In this document: positions 45,560-56,202 of the stretch, piece after piece | Numbering within the stretch: the stretch's first letter is position 1 | How the letters are laid out: every line of letters begins with the position of its first letter | DNA from: Streptomyces sp. CA-278952 | GTDB lineage: Bacteria; Actinomycetota; Actinomycetes; Streptomycetales; Streptomycetaceae | Reading direction: 5' to 3' | DNA length: 64,000 nucleotides | NCBI RefSeq assembly: GCF_028747205.1 | Contig: NZ_CP112880.1 | Coordinates: forward strand, 6,014,001-6,078,000 | Made by a program: the position numbers and the translations under genes | The notes under the pieces: generated by a model | What the model was told of the DNA's origin: nothing | The model's database searches: none | The model's input: the letters and a program-made list of their open reading frames with translations, nothing else

Positions 45560-46652
45560 CGTCCTGACCGCGCTGGTGACCGATACGGTCGCCGATGCCG
45601 CGAGCGAGTGGGACGTGGCGGGCGAGATCCCGGTCGATGTCCTCAGGGAATTGGGATCCAGGGGCGTGTTGTGCGCCGAGGCGAAACCGGAGTTCGGCGG
45701 TCTCGGCCTGTCCGGGACCGACAACGCCGAACTGACTGCCCACACCGGCGCGTTGTGCAGTTCGCTGCGCAGCGTGATGACCTCCCAGGGGATGGCCGCG
45801 TGGACGATCCAGCGGTTCGGCGACAAGGGCCAGCGAGTGGAGTACATCGGCCGGCTCACCCGTGGTGACCTGGCCGCGGTGGCGTTCAGCGAGCCCGGTG
45901 CCGGCAGTGATCTCGCCGCGATGAGCACGGAGATCCGGCGGGAGGGCGACGAGATCGTCGTCAACGGCACCAAGACCTGGATCACGGTCGCCGCCTACGC
46001 CGACTGGATCATCGTGTTCGGCCGGTACGAGGGTGGCGGCGCCGCGGTCGTCGTGCCCGCGTCGGCTCCCGGTGTCCGGGTGACGAAGGTGGCGGACCCG
46101 CTCGGCTGCCGCGCGGCCGGGCACGCCGCCGTGGTCCTCGACGACGTACGGCTGCCCGCGGAGAGCCTGCTCGCGGTGGCCGGTCAGCCGGTCGTCATGC
46201 TGACCACCATCGCTCTGACCTACGGCCGTCTCTCGGTGGCCTGGGGCTGCGTCGGCATCCTCCGCGCCTGTGTCGCGGCGGTCGCCCGGCATGCCGCCGA
46301 GCGGGAGCAGTTCGGTCAGCCCCTGCTGCGGCACCAGCTGGTCGCCAGGCACCTCGCCGAGCTCTACGCGGCGGAACGGACAGCGACGTTCGCCTGCGAG
46401 CAGGCGAGCCGCAGCTGGGAGAACAACTCGCCGGAGCAGGTGCCCGCGTCGGTCCTCGCCAAGCATGTCGCGGCCGGGAACGCCGCCCGCGGCGCGGCGT
46501 CGGCGGTGCAGGTGCTCGCCTCCGCGGGCGCGGCGGGCGGGCACGTGGTCGAACGGGCCTACCGCGACGCGAAGTTGATGGAAATCATCGAGGGCAGCAA
46601 CGAGATCTGCCAGCTGATCCTCGCCGAGCACGCGGCCTCGACGGTGGCCTGA
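45540..46652 (+). CDS. Acyl-CoA dehydrogenase for methoxymalonyl-ACP (FkbI-like)
   Basis: This 370-aa flavoprotein of the acyl-CoA dehydrogenase family has 'AAVAFSEPGAGSDLAAMSTE' and 'DEIVVNGTKTWITVAAYADWII' (flavin-binding strands), 'ALTYGRLSVAWGCVGI', and 'LMEIIEGSNEICQLIL', where the Glu of EGSNEI matches the catalytic-base region. It oxidises the hydroxyacyl-ACP intermediate further. The start is ambiguous among GTG 45540, 45543 and 45552, all overlapping the ACP end; 45540 is listed. The next gene follows after 25 nt. Confidence 0.9.
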   Translation: MVSRVLDVLTALVTDTVADAASEWDVAGEIPVDVLRELGSRGVLCAEAKPEFGGLGLSGTDNAELTAHTGALCSSLRSVMTSQGMAAWTIQRFGDKGQRVEYIGRLTRGDLAAVAFSEPGAGSDLAAMSTEIRREGDEIVVNGTKTWITVAAYADWIIVFGRYEGGGAAVVVPASAPGVRVTKVADPLGCRAAGHAAVVLDDVRLPAESLLAVAGQPVVMLTTIALTYGRLSVAWGCVGILRACVAAVARHAAEREQFGQPLLRHQLVARHLAELYAAERTATFACEQASRSWENNSPEQVPASVLAKHVAAGNAARGAASAVQVLASAGAAGGHVVERAYRDAKLMEIIEGSNEICQLILAEHAASTVA

Positions 46653-46677
46653 CCGTTTCTCACGGAATGGAGTTGGC

Positions 46678-47769
46678 ATGTCAGAATCCCTACCGATCGT
46701 GAAGTGCCTCGTCTGGGACCTCGACAACACCCTGTGGAGAGGCACGCTCCTCGAAGACGGCCATGTGGAGGTCGACGACGCGATCCGCAAGGTCGTGACC
46801 GAACTCGACGCGCGGGGCGTGCTCCAGGCCGTCTCCAGCCGCAACGACCACGACGAGGCGTGGGGCCGGCTCGAAGAGCTGGGCCTGGCCGAGTACTTCG
46901 TCCTGCCGCACATCGGCTGGGGCCCCAAGTCCGACTCCGTGCGCAGGATCGCCGAGCGTCTGAACTTCTCGCTCAAGACGATCGCGTTCATCGACGACCT
47001 GCCCACCGAGCGTGCCGAAGTCGAATACCACCTTCCCGACGTCCGGACCTACTCGGCCGAGGACGCCGGCGCGCTCCTCGGCCTACCCGAGTTCAGCCCG
47101 CCGGTGGTCACGGTCGACGCCCGCCGACGCCGCGAGATGTACCGGGCCGGCTTCGAGCGGGAACTGGAGCGGGAGAAGCACGAGGGTGCCGACGAGGACT
47201 TCCTGCGCTCGCTCGACCTGGTGATGCGGATCGGGAAGGCCAGGGACGAGGAGATCACCAGGGTCGAGGAACTGACCCTGCGGACCAGCCAGATGAACGC
47301 GACGGGCGTGCACTACTCCGACGCCGCGCTGCGCTCGCTGCTGTCCGACGAGCAGCACGAGGTGCTGGTGGTTTCGCTGACCGACCGATTCGGACCGCAC
47401 GGGGCGGTCGGGGTCATGCTGATCGAGAAGACCGAACAGGCCTGGCGCATCAAGCTGCTGGCGACCTCGTGCCGTGTCGTCTCGTTCGGCGCGGGCGCGG
47501 TGCTGCTGCGGTGGCTCACCGACGCCGCCGCGCGGGCCGGTGTGCACCTCGTCGCCGACTTCAGGCGCACCGAGCGCAACCGGATGATGGAAGTGGCCTA
47601 CCGGTTCGCGGGGTTCACCACGGCGGAGTGTGCCTGTCTGTCCTCGTTCTCACTGCCCGAGGGGACCGAGTGCCTGCACCTCGAGGCCGTCCGGCAGGCT
47701 CCGCCGGTCACCATGCGCGTCTTCGCTCCTGAGCCGCTCGTCGGCGGGGCAGAGTCGGAATGGCTGTAG
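46678..47769 (+). CDS. fkbH: FkbH-like glyceryl-ACP synthase (HAD family)
   Basis: This 363-aa enzyme has an N-terminal HAD phosphatase domain ('CLVWDLDNTLWRGTLLEDG', nucleophile Asp) with 'LQAVSSRNDHDEAWGRLEELG' and 'TIAFIDDLPTERAEV'. A C-terminal GNAT-like domain includes 'TLRTSQMNATGVHYS' and 'LTDRFGPHGAVGVMLIE'. FkbH takes 1,3-bisphosphoglycerate and loads a glyceryl unit on the ACP, beginning the methoxymalonyl route. It starts at ATG 46678 after GGAGT. Last gene of the five-gene set, 58 bp before the SARP gene. Confidence 0.94.
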   Translation: MSESLPIVKCLVWDLDNTLWRGTLLEDGHVEVDDAIRKVVTELDARGVLQAVSSRNDHDEAWGRLEELGLAEYFVLPHIGWGPKSDSVRRIAERLNFSLKTIAFIDDLPTERAEVEYHLPDVRTYSAEDAGALLGLPEFSPPVVTVDARRRREMYRAGFERELEREKHEGADEDFLRSLDLVMRIGKARDEEITRVEELTLRTSQMNATGVHYSDAALRSLLSDEQHEVLVVSLTDRFGPHGAVGVMLIEKTEQAWRIKLLATSCRVVSFGAGAVLLRWLTDAAARAGVHLVADFRRTERNRMMEVAYRFAGFTTAECACLSSFSLPEGTECLHLEAVRQAPPVTMRVFAPEPLVGGAESEWL

Positions 47770-47827
47770 GCGGCGACCGGCCACAGGCCTGACGCGCGGA
47801 ACACGAACCATCCAACGGGGGGTTGTC

Positions 47828-49732
47828 TTGGAGTTCTTGGTGCTCGGCTCGTTGAAGCTGATGGTCAATCAGGTAGCGATGCCTCTGGGCGGCGACCGGC
47901 GCCGGGCCACACTGGGTCTGCTGCTGCTCAACGCCAACCGCGAGGTGGCGACCAGCAGACTTCTGCAAGGACTGTGGGACGGCGAGGGGGCTCCTCCGAC
48001 GGCGCGGAAGATCCTGCAGAACGCCGTCCGGGGGCTCCGGGTCGTGTTCGCCGAGCACACCCGGGTGGACAATCGTCCGCCGACCCTGCTGACGTGCCCG
48101 CATGGGTACCAGCTCCAGGTGGACCCGGCGCAGGTCGACATGTTCCGGTTCCGCACCGAGGCGCAGGCCGGCCGCGCGGAGCTGGCGGCGGGTCGGCCCG
48201 ACACGGCGGCGGTCATCCTGCGCAGGGCACTCTCCCTGTGGCGTGGGCAGGCGCTGGCCGATCTGGTGGAGGCCGGTCATGCCTGGACCGAGCTGACGGC
48301 GCTGCAGAACGCCCGGCTGGACGTCATGGAGGACTACTACGAGGCCGAGCTGGCCAACGGCCGCCACCAGGCCGTCCTCGGCGACCTGGAGACGATGGTC
48401 GAGGCCGAGCCGCTGCGGGAGCGGGCGTGCAGCCAGCTGATGCTCGCGCTGTACCGCAGCGGCCGGCAGGCCGACGCCCTCGCCGCCTACCGTAAGGTGC
48501 GGCAGCGGCTGGGCGACCAGGTCGGTCTGGAGCCCAGCCGGGAGCTTCGGCTGCTGCAGCACGCGGTCCTGGTGCACGACCCGTCCCTGGCGGCCCCCGC
48601 CGGGCCCGCGCGGGGGCCGGCGGGGATCTCCGGGTCCGGCCGCGGACACGAACAGCGCGACCGCTTCGTCCTCTCGTCGGCCCCGTCCGCCCCACCGGTG
48701 CACGAACGTGCCGGAGGCAGCGTCAGCGCCGTTCTGATCCGCACGGACTTCGGGGCCGGGAGCCGTGGCGCCGACCTCGGCGAAGCCATGGAACGCACCG
48801 CCAAGACCGCGCGCGAAGTGGTGGAGCGGTTCGGCGGCGTCGTCGCCGGGGCGACCGGCTCGGTCACGCTCGCCCTGTTCAAGCCCACGTCCCCGCAGGA
48901 GGACCGCACCGACCGGGCCGCCGGGCGGGCGGTCCGCGCCACCATGGCACTGCGGCAGCGGATCTGCTTCGATACGCCGGAGGGCGAGCGGCCCGAACTG
49001 CGGGTCGCCGTGTCGACGGGAGACATCCCCGCCCGCCCCGACCAGAGCCCCCTGGCGTCGCTGCCCGTCAACGGCTCCCTCCTCGTCGCATGCGAGTCCC
49101 TGCTGCAGTTCGCCGAGCCCACGGAGATCGTGGTCTGCGACCGGACCAGGAGATTGACGGCTGCGACGATCCGCTACGACTGGGAGGGCGGCCCGCAGCC
49201 ACGCTGGACCGTCCAAGGGCGGTGCGGTGAGGCAGCGGCCCCGCCCGCGCTCCCGGACCGAGAACCCGAACTCGACATACTGAGGAGCCTGCTGGAACGT
49301 GTCCGCCGCCGCTCCCGGCCGCATCTGGTCATGGTGCTCGGGGCACCGGGCATCGGCAAGACACCGCTGCTCAAGCAGTTCGAACGGCGGGTGGAGAACG
49401 CGGCGATCATGCGGCTGGGCGCCACGGGGCTGATCACCGGACCGGACACGGCGCTGCCCGCCGACCAACGCCCCCTCGTGGTGTTCGTCGACGACCTGCA
49501 CCTCGCCGACAACGTTGTACTGGAGACCATCGAGGATCTCCTCGACCCACCGCGGCCGATGCCGGTGCTGGTGGTCGTCGCGGCGCGGCCGGAACTGTTC
49601 CGCAGGCGACCGCGCTGGGGCGCCGGCCAGCACCACGTCACCAGGATGACCCTCGAGCCGGTGCCGGCCGCCCCGCCCGTCGGCGAACCGGCGGAGTACG
49701 AAGTGCGCAAGCTCTGCCGGCCCGTCGGCTGA
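47828..49732 (+). CDS. SARP regulator with cyclase-like and truncated AAA domains
   Basis: This product is about 634 residues. The start is probably TTG 47828 after a G-rich leader (MEFLVLGSLKLMVN). Residues 1-250 are a SARP module: winged helix ('ATLGLLLLNANREVATSRLLQ') then a BTAD ('RLDVMEDYYEAELANGRHQ'). About 290-480 resemble a class III nucleotide-cyclase homology domain with key metal residues missing ('VVAGATGSVTLALFKPT' replaces the GDG loop). About 490-634 hold an AAA ATPase start with Walker A 'GAPGIGKTPLLKQFE' and Walker B 'LVVFVDDLHLAD'. The usual C-terminal repeats are absent. It likely activates the adjoining PKS and methoxymalonyl genes. Confidence 0.85.
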   Translation: MEFLVLGSLKLMVNQVAMPLGGDRRRATLGLLLLNANREVATSRLLQGLWDGEGAPPTARKILQNAVRGLRVVFAEHTRVDNRPPTLLTCPHGYQLQVDPAQVDMFRFRTEAQAGRAELAAGRPDTAAVILRRALSLWRGQALADLVEAGHAWTELTALQNARLDVMEDYYEAELANGRHQAVLGDLETMVEAEPLRERACSQLMLALYRSGRQADALAAYRKVRQRLGDQVGLEPSRELRLLQHAVLVHDPSLAAPAGPARGPAGISGSGRGHEQRDRFVLSSAPSAPPVHERAGGSVSAVLIRTDFGAGSRGADLGEAMERTAKTAREVVERFGGVVAGATGSVTLALFKPTSPQEDRTDRAAGRAVRATMALRQRICFDTPEGERPELRVAVSTGDIPARPDQSPLASLPVNGSLLVACESLLQFAEPTEIVVCDRTRRLTAATIRYDWEGGPQPRWTVQGRCGEAAAPPALPDREPELDILRSLLERVRRRSRPHLVMVLGAPGIGKTPLLKQFERRVENAAIMRLGATGLITGPDTALPADQRPLVVFVDDLHLADNVVLETIEDLLDPPRPMPVLVVVAARPELFRRRPRWGAGQHHVTRMTLEPVPAAPPVGEPAEYEVRKLCRPVG

Positions 49733-49862
49733 CCACGGCTTCGTCCGTTGGTCCGGGGAGCCAGTTTTGCTGCCGGATCTGAGGTTCTCGAACCCGGCTG
49801 ACCACCACCCCTGCACGGTTAACTGGCGAGGCTGAGTACTCGGCTGGAGGAGTGACAACACG

Positions 49863-52800
49863 ATGGAGAACGAGGCCAGGCTGCGCAACTACCTCAAGCA
49901 GGCTGTCGGGGAGTTGCAGGAGACCCGTGACCGTCTGCACGAGATGCAGCGGGCCGCCGTCGAGCCGATCGCGATCGTCGGCATGGCTTGCCGCTTCCCG
50001 GGCGGAGTCGTCTCGCCCGACGGGCTGTGGGAGCTGGTGGCCGACGGCCGGGACGCGGTCGGGGACTTCCCCACCGACCGCGGATGGGACATCGAAGGGC
50101 GGTACGACCCGAACCCCGGCGTGCCGGGCAGCTTCTACGCCCGGGGCGGCGGATTCCTCCACGACGCGGCCGAGTTCGACGCCGACTTCTTCGGGATCTC
50201 CCCGCGGGAGGCCCTGGCGATGGACCCCCAGCAGCGCCTGCTGCTGGAGACCTCGTGGGAGGCCCTGGAACGGACCGGCATGGACCCGCAGTCCCTGCGG
50301 GGCAGCGACGTCGGCGTGTTCGTCGGGCTGATGGGCCACAGCGGCCAGCACTACGGGCTCGGAGCCGAGGAGTCCGGGCAGGGCGGTGACGGGTTCGGCG
50401 GTACCGGCAGCGCGGCCAGTGTCGCCTCCGGCCGGATCTCCTATCTGCTGGGCCTGGAGGGGCCGACGCTGACGGTCGACACCGCCTGCTCGTCCTCGCT
50501 GGTCACCATGGACCTGGCGAGCCGAACCCTGCGCGCGGGGGAGTGCTCCCTCGCGCTGGCCGGCGGTGCCGCGGTCATGCCCAGCCTCGACACGTTCGTG
50601 GATTTCTCACGCCAGCGCGGACTGGCCGAGGACGGCCGCTGCAAGGCGTTCTCGGCGGCAGCGGACGGCACAGGGTGGTCCGAGGGCGCGGGAATGCTGG
50701 TGCTGGAGCGGCTCTCGGACGCCGTACGGCTCGGCCACCCCGTCCTCGCCGTGATCCGGGGCAGCGCGGTCAACTCCGACGGTGCCTCCAACGGTCTGAC
50801 CGCGCCCAACGGGCCGTCCCAGCAGCGAGTCATCCGCCGCGCACTGGCCAACGCCGGCCTCGCCCCGTCCGAGGTGGACGCGGTGGAGGCCCACGGTACG
50901 GGAACCAGTCTCGGCGACCCCATCGAGGCGCAGGCGCTCCTCGCGACCTACGGCCGGGAACGACCCGCCGACCAGCCGCTCTGGCTGGGGTCGCTGAAGT
51001 CCAACATCGGGCACTCCCAGGCCGCCGCCGGTGTCGGCGGCGTGATCAAGATGGTGCAGGCGCTCCGGCACGGTCTGCTGCCGAAGACGCTGCACGTGGA
51101 GGAGCCGACACCCGCCGTGGACTGGGCGTCCGGCCCGGTCGAACTGCTCACCGAAGCACGGGCCTGGCCCGAGACGGGCCGACCGCGCCGGGCCGCGGTC
51201 TCGGCTTTCGGGATCAGCGGCACCAACGCCCACCTGATCATCGAGCAGGCACCCGAACCCGAGCCCGTACCGGAGGCCGACCCGGCCCCGGAGGCCCCCG
51301 CGCACACCGCGGTGCCACTGCTGCTGTCCGCCTCGTCGGCGACGGCGCTCGCGGCCAGGGCCCGGCAGGTGCACGCCCACATCACCGCCCACCCCGACGC
51401 ACCCGTGGCGGGCGCCCTCGCCACCAGCGCGCCGCAGCTGCCGCACCGCGCGGCCGTCACCGGCGACGACCCGCTGCCGGGACTCCAGGCGCTCGCCGAC
51501 GGGCGGCCGTTCCCGGACGTACTGCTCGGCACCGCGCGCCCGCACGGCAAGAAGGTGTTCGTCTTTCCGGGCCAGGGATCGCAGTGGTCGGGCATGGCGC
51601 TCGACCTGCGCCGCGAATCCGACGTCTTCCGCGCCCAGTTCGACAGCTGCGCCGCCGCCCTCGCCCCCCATGTCGACTGGAACCTCCTCGACGAACTCGC
51701 CGGGCCGCTCGACCGGGTGGACATCGTGCAGCCCGCCCTGTGGGCCGTCATGATCTCCCTGGCCGCGCTGTGGGAGCACTACGGCGTGGCCCCCGACGCC
51801 GTGATCGGCCACTCCCAGGGCGAGATCGCCGCGGCGTACGTGGCCGGCGCGCTCTCCCTCGAAGACTCCGCCGCCGTCGTCGCCCTGCGGAGCAAGGCCA
51901 TCACACGTCTGGCCGGCACCGGCGGTATGGGGTCCGTCCAGCTCTCCGCCGCCGAGACGGCGCTGCGCATCGAGCGGTACGAGGGCAAGGTGGAGATCGC
52001 CGCGGTCAACGGGCCCGGCAGCACGATCGTGTCCGGCACCCCCGCCGAACTGGCGGACCTCGTCGAGGTCTGCGAGGCCGACGGCGTACGCGCGCGGCTC
52101 ATCCCCGTGGACTACGCCTCGCACTCGGCACACGTCGAGGCCCTGCGGGACGAGATCATCGAGTCCCTGTCCGGCGTCACACCCCGCTCCACCCGGATCC
52201 CGTTCCACTCGACGGTCACCAACGAGATACTGGCCGGCCCGGAACTGGACGCCGAGTACTGGGTCCGCAACCTGCGCCACACCGTCAACTTCGCCGCGGG
52301 TACCAGCCGGCTCCTGGAACAGGGGCACCGGGTGTTCGTCGAGGTCAGCGCGCACCCCGGGCTGACGGCGGCCATCGGCGCGACGGCCGAGGAGGCAGAG
52401 GTCTCCGACGTGGTCGTCCTGGACTCGCTGCGCCGGGACGACGGCGGTCCGACGCGTCTGCGCACCGCACTGGCCAAGGCGTACGTGCACGGCGTCGACA
52501 TCGACTGGCACCTTCCGTCCACCCGGGCGGGGCTGCCGACGTACCCGTTCCAGCGCGCCCGTTACTGGCTGCTGGAGACCGCCGGGGCCGGGGACACCGC
52601 CGCGCTGGGGCTGCGGCCCGCCGACCACCCGCTGCTGGGCGCGGCCCTGCGCACGGCGGACGCGGACACACTCGTCCTCACCGGACGGCTTTCCCGCACC
52701 GCCCGGCCGTGGCTGGCCGATCACGGGGTCGGCGACTCGGTGCTCCTGCCCGGTACCGCGATGGTGGAGCTGGCCCTGCACGCCGGGGACCAGGTCGGAT

Positions 52801-55800
52801 GCGGGCACCTGGCCGAGCTGACCCTGCACGCGCCGGTCGTCCTCGACGCCGACCTGGACCTCCAGGTGGTGATCGGCTCGGACACCGGTGACGGACGGCC
52901 GGTGAGCGTGTACACGGCTGCGAGCGGGAAGGACGACTGGACCCGGAACGCCGACGGCCTCCTGACCGCCGAAGAGCCCGGGACACCCGACGAACTGGCC
53001 TCCTGGCCCCCGCCGGGCGCGGTCGCCGTGCCGGTGGACGGGTTCTACGAGGCCCTCGCCGACCGCGGTTACCTCTACGGGCCTGCCTTCCAGGGCCTGC
53101 GTGCCGCCTGGCAGGACGGCGACGTGCTCTACGCGTCGGTCAAGCTGCCGGAGGAGCAGGAGGTCACCGGCTTCGGCCTGCACCCCGCGCTGCTCGACGC
53201 GTCGCTGCACGCGGCGGGCCTGGCCGAGGCGGACAGCGTCCGCATACCGTTCAGCTGGACCGACGTACACCTGTACGCCACCGGTGCCAGGACGGTCCGG
53301 GTGCGTCTCTCCCCGGCCGAGTCCGGGGCGGTCGCCGTACTCGTGACCGACGAGTCCGGACAGCCCGTCGCCTCCGTCGGGGGGCTCGTGCTGCGGCCGG
53401 TGGACACGGCGGCACTTGGACGGACGCGCACGGACGTCTCGGCTCTGTTCGGCCTGGACCTGGTGCCCGTGGAGCTGCCCGACGCGCCCGCGGAACAGGA
53501 GTGGGTGACGCTGGCGGCCGACGGCGGCGACCGCCCGGCCCCGTCGTCGCCGGCGACCGGCGCCCTGTGGACGTGCCCCACCGGAGACCTCGAAGAGGTC
53601 GTCGCCCGGACACTCGACGTGGTGCGGGACTGGCTCGCCGAGGAACACCTCGACACGGTCCCGCTCACCGTACTCACCCGCGCCGACGACCTCACCCACC
53701 GTGCCGTCACCGGTCTGCTGCGCACCGCGCGTACCGAGAACCCGGGCCGGCTGCGGCACATCGACGCCGACGGCCATCCGTTCACGCTGAGCGCCCTGCC
53801 CGCCGCGATGGCCGCCGGTCATCCGGAACTGGTCCTGCACGGAGGACTCGCCGCGGTGCCGCGACTCGTCCGCGCGGCCGCGTCGCCGGCGCTGGTGGAG
53901 CCGCGGGACCAGCCGTGGCAGCTCTCCCTCACCTACCGCGGCGAACTCGACGGCATGTCGCTCAGCCCCTGCCCCGAGGCCCTGCGTCCCCTGGAGACGG
54001 GCGAGGTACGGATCGAGGTCCGCGCGGGCGGCCTGAACTTCAAGGCCGTCCTGCTGGAACTCGGCATGGTGGCGCCCGACGAGTGGTCGTCGCTGGGCGA
54101 GGGCGCGGGCATCGTGCGCGAGGTGGGTCCCGGCGTCACCGGGCTGGTTCCCGGCGACCGGGTGATGGGCCTGTTCACCGGCGGCCTGGGTTCGGTCACC
54201 GTCTCCGACCGCAGGCTCGTTGTCCCGATGCCCAAGCGGCTGTCCTTCGCACAGGCCGCCGGTGTTCCGGTGGTGTACCTGACGGCGTACTACGGCCTCG
54301 CCGATCTGGCCGGGCTCCGGTCGGGAGAATCGCTGCTCCTGCACGCCGCGACCGGCGGTATGGGCTTCGCCGCACTGCAGCTCGCCCGGCACTGGGGCGT
54401 CGAGGTGTTCGGAACCGCCAGCTCCGGCAAGCGTGACGCACTGCGCGCCTGGGGCTTCGACGACGATCACCTCGCCGACTCCCGCAGCCTGGGTTACGCC
54501 GATCACTTCGCCGCCGCCACCGGCGGTCGCGGCGTGGACGTGGTGCTCAACTCACTGGCGAACGAGCACGTGGAAGAGTCGCTGGCCCTGCTGCCGCGCG
54601 GCGGCCGGTTCGTGGAGATGGGCAAGACCGACATCCGCGACGCCGAGGAGATCGCCGAGCGGTTCCCCGGTGTGAGCTACCGGGCGTTCGACGTGATGGA
54701 AGCGGGCTTCGACCGCCTCGGGGAGATGCTGGAGGAGATCCGGGTCCTGTTCGACGCGGGCGCGCTCCGGCCGATGCCCTTGACCACGTACGCCGTGCAC
54801 CGGGCACCGGAGGCGTTCCGCTACCTCAGCCAGGCACGGCACGTGGGCAAGATCGTCATGACGCTGCCCACACCCCTCGACCCCGACGGTACGGTGCTGA
54901 TCACCGGCGGTACCGGGGTGCTCGGCGGAGTCGTCGCCCGGCACCTGGTCGCCGAACACGGCGTACGCCGACTGCTGTTGACGAGCCGGCGCGGCCCGGC
55001 GGCCGAGGGCGCGGACGAACTGGCCGCAGAGCTGCGGGCGGCGGGTGCCGACGTCTCGGTCGTGGCGTGTGACGTCACCGACCGCAAGTCCCTCACGGAC
55101 GTGGTGAGTTCGGCCCACCGGCTGACCGGAGTGATCCATGCGGCCGGAGCGCTCTCCGACGGCGTACTGGAAGCCCTGACCCGGGACGACCTCGACACCG
55201 TCCTGCGGACGAAGGCGCGGTCGGCATGGGACCTGCACGAGCTGACCCAGGAGCACGACCTCTCCCTGTTCGTGCTGTTCTCCTCGGCCGCCGGCGTGCT
55301 GGGCAACGCGGGCCAAGGCGGGTACGCCGCTGCCAACGCCTACCTCGACGGTCTCGCGGAACACCGGCGCGGCAGGGGACTGCCCGGCACGTCGATCGCT
55401 TGGGGCCTGTGGGAGCAGGTCAGCGCGATGACGAGCCATCTGGGCGACGCGGGCCGGGACCGGGTGTCCCGGATGGGCCTGGGCGCCATCAGTGACGAGC
55501 AGGGGCTGGCCCTGTTCGACGCCGCACTCCGATTCCACCGCTCGCTGGCGGTCGCGGTGCCGCTCGACGTGGCCCGCCTGCGGCTGAGCGGCCACCCGGT
55601 GCCCGACGTGCTGTCCGCCCTGGAGCCGGCGGCGCCGGCCCGGCGACGGGTGGCGGAGTCGGCGGCCGAGGCGGCACGGACGGACCGGTTCCTCGGACTG
55701 GCCCCGGCGCAGCGGCGCGCCGAACTGCTGCGACTGGTACGGGAGTCGGCGGCGGTCGTGCTCGGGCACGGCACGGCGGATGCGATCGACGGGGACGGCA

Positions 55801-56168
55801 CCTTCAAGGAACTCGGGTTCGACTCACTGACCGCGGTGGAACTGCGCAACCGGCTGGGCAACGCCACTGGGCTGCGGCTGCCGCCCACCGTCGTGTTCGA
55901 CCATCCGACATCGGCCGAGCTCGCCGGGTTCCTCGACGAACTGCTCGTACCGACCGAGGAGACGACCGTGCGGTCGGTCGTGGCGGAACTCGACCGGCTG
56001 ACCGTCGCACAGCTCGACGAGAGCGAGCGGGGCGAACTCACCAAGCGGCTGCAGGAGGTTCTCCGTCGACTGGCGGCGCCCGTCGACGGGGGAGAGGAGC
56101 GGGACCTCGCCGCGGCCTCCGACGACGAACTCTTCGACTTCATCGACAGCGAACTCGACACCGCCTGA
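49863..56168 (+). CDS. Type I modular PKS, one fully reducing module (KS-AT-DH-ER-KR-ACP)
   Basis: This 2101-aa PKS starts at ATG 49863 behind GGAGGAG. Domains: N-terminal docking coiled coil 1-34; KS 35-460 (Cys209, His344, His384); AT 565-850 with Ser651 in 'GHSQGE' and YASH at 751-754, a methylmalonyl signature; DH from 922 (His954, Asp1112; the H-loop '[10 protein letters not shown]' has Asp where Gly is usual); ER about 1376-1671 ('[19 protein letters not shown]' from 1494); KR 1676-1860 (Ser1808, Tyr1821, Asn1825; 'LSDGVL' keeps one Asp of the B-type LDD signature); ACP Ser1988; C-terminal docking helices to 2101. It adds one fully reduced, methyl-branched unit. It is not a loading module. 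Confidence 0.94.
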   Translation: MENEARLRNYLKQAVGELQETRDRLHEMQRAAVEPIAIVGMACRFPGGVVSPDGLWELVADGRDAVGDFPTDRGWDIEGRYDPNPGVPGSFYARGGGFLHDAAEFDADFFGISPREALAMDPQQRLLLETSWEALERTGMDPQSLRGSDVGVFVGLMGHSGQHYGLGAEESGQGGDGFGGTGSAASVASGRISYLLGLEGPTLTVDTACSSSLVTMDLASRTLRAGECSLALAGGAAVMPSLDTFVDFSRQRGLAEDGRCKAFSAAADGTGWSEGAGMLVLERLSDAVRLGHPVLAVIRGSAVNSDGASNGLTAPNGPSQQRVIRRALANAGLAPSEVDAVEAHGTGTSLGDPIEAQALLATYGRERPADQPLWLGSLKSNIGHSQAAAGVGGVIKMVQALRHGLLPKTLHVEEPTPAVDWASGPVELLTEARAWPETGRPRRAAVSAFGISGTNAHLIIEQAPEPEPVPEADPAPEAPAHTAVPLLLSASSATALAARARQVHAHITAHPDAPVAGALATSAPQLPHRAAVTGDDPLPGLQALADGRPFPDVLLGTARPHGKKVFVFPGQGSQWSGMALDLRRESDVFRAQFDSCAAALAPHVDWNLLDELAGPLDRVDIVQPALWAVMISLAALWEHYGVAPDAVIGHSQGEIAAAYVAGALSLEDSAAVVALRSKAITRLAGTGGMGSVQLSAAETALRIERYEGKVEIAAVNGPGSTIVSGTPAELADLVEVCEADGVRARLIPVDYASHSAHVEALRDEIIESLSGVTPRSTRIPFHSTVTNEILAGPELDAEYWVRNLRHTVNFAAGTSRLLEQGHRVFVEVSAHPGLTAAIGATAEEAEVSDVVVLDSLRRDDGGPTRLRTALAKAYVHGVDIDWHLPSTRAGLPTYPFQRARYWLLETAGAGDTAALGLRPADHPLLGAALRTADADTLVLTGRLSRTARPWLADHGVGDSVLLPGTAMVELALHAGDQVGCGHLAELTLHAPVVLDADLDLQVVIGSDTGDGRPVSVYTAASGKDDWTRNADGLLTAEEPGTPDELASWPPPGAVAVPVDGFYEALADRGYLYGPAFQGLRAAWQDGDVLYASVKLPEEQEVTGFGLHPALLDASLHAAGLAEADSVRIPFSWTDVHLYATGARTVRVRLSPAESGAVAVLVTDESGQPVASVGGLVLRPVDTAALGRTRTDVSALFGLDLVPVELPDAPAEQEWVTLAADGGDRPAPSSPATGALWTCPTGDLEEVVARTLDVVRDWLAEEHLDTVPLTVLTRADDLTHRAVTGLLRTARTENPGRLRHIDADGHPFTLSALPAAMAAGHPELVLHGGLAAVPRLVRAAASPALVEPRDQPWQLSLTYRGELDGMSLSPCPEALRPLETGEVRIEVRAGGLNFKAVLLELGMVAPDEWSSLGEGAGIVREVGPGVTGLVPGDRVMGLFTGGLGSVTVSDRRLVVPMPKRLSFAQAAGVPVVYLTAYYGLADLAGLRSGESLLLHAATGGMGFAALQLARHWGVEVFGTASSGKRDALRAWGFDDDHLADSRSLGYADHFAAATGGRGVDVVLNSLANEHVEESLALLPRGGRFVEMGKTDIRDAEEIAERFPGVSYRAFDVMEAGFDRLGEMLEEIRVLFDAGALRPMPLTTYAVHRAPEAFRYLSQARHVGKIVMTLPTPLDPDGTVLITGGTGVLGGVVARHLVAEHGVRRLLLTSRRGPAAEGADELAAELRAAGADVSVVACDVTDRKSLTDVVSSAHRLTGVIHAAGALSDGVLEALTRDDLDTVLRTKARSAWDLHELTQEHDLSLFVLFSSAAGVLGNAGQGGYAAANAYLDGLAEHRRGRGLPGTSIAWGLWEQVSAMTSHLGDAGRDRVSRMGLGAISDEQGLALFDAALRFHRSLAVAVPLDVARLRLSGHPVPDVLSALEPAAPARRRVAESAAEAARTDRFLGLAPAQRRAELLRLVRESAAVVLGHGTADAIDGDGTFKELGFDSLTAVELRNRLGNATGLRLPPTVVFDHPTSAELAGFLDELLVPTEETTVRSVVAELDRLTVAQLDESERGELTKRLQEVLRRLAAPVDGGEERDLAAASDDELFDFIDSELDTA

Positions 56169-56202
56169 CCCTGCTCGTCCGAACGAAAGAAGGCCGCCCG
56201 GA

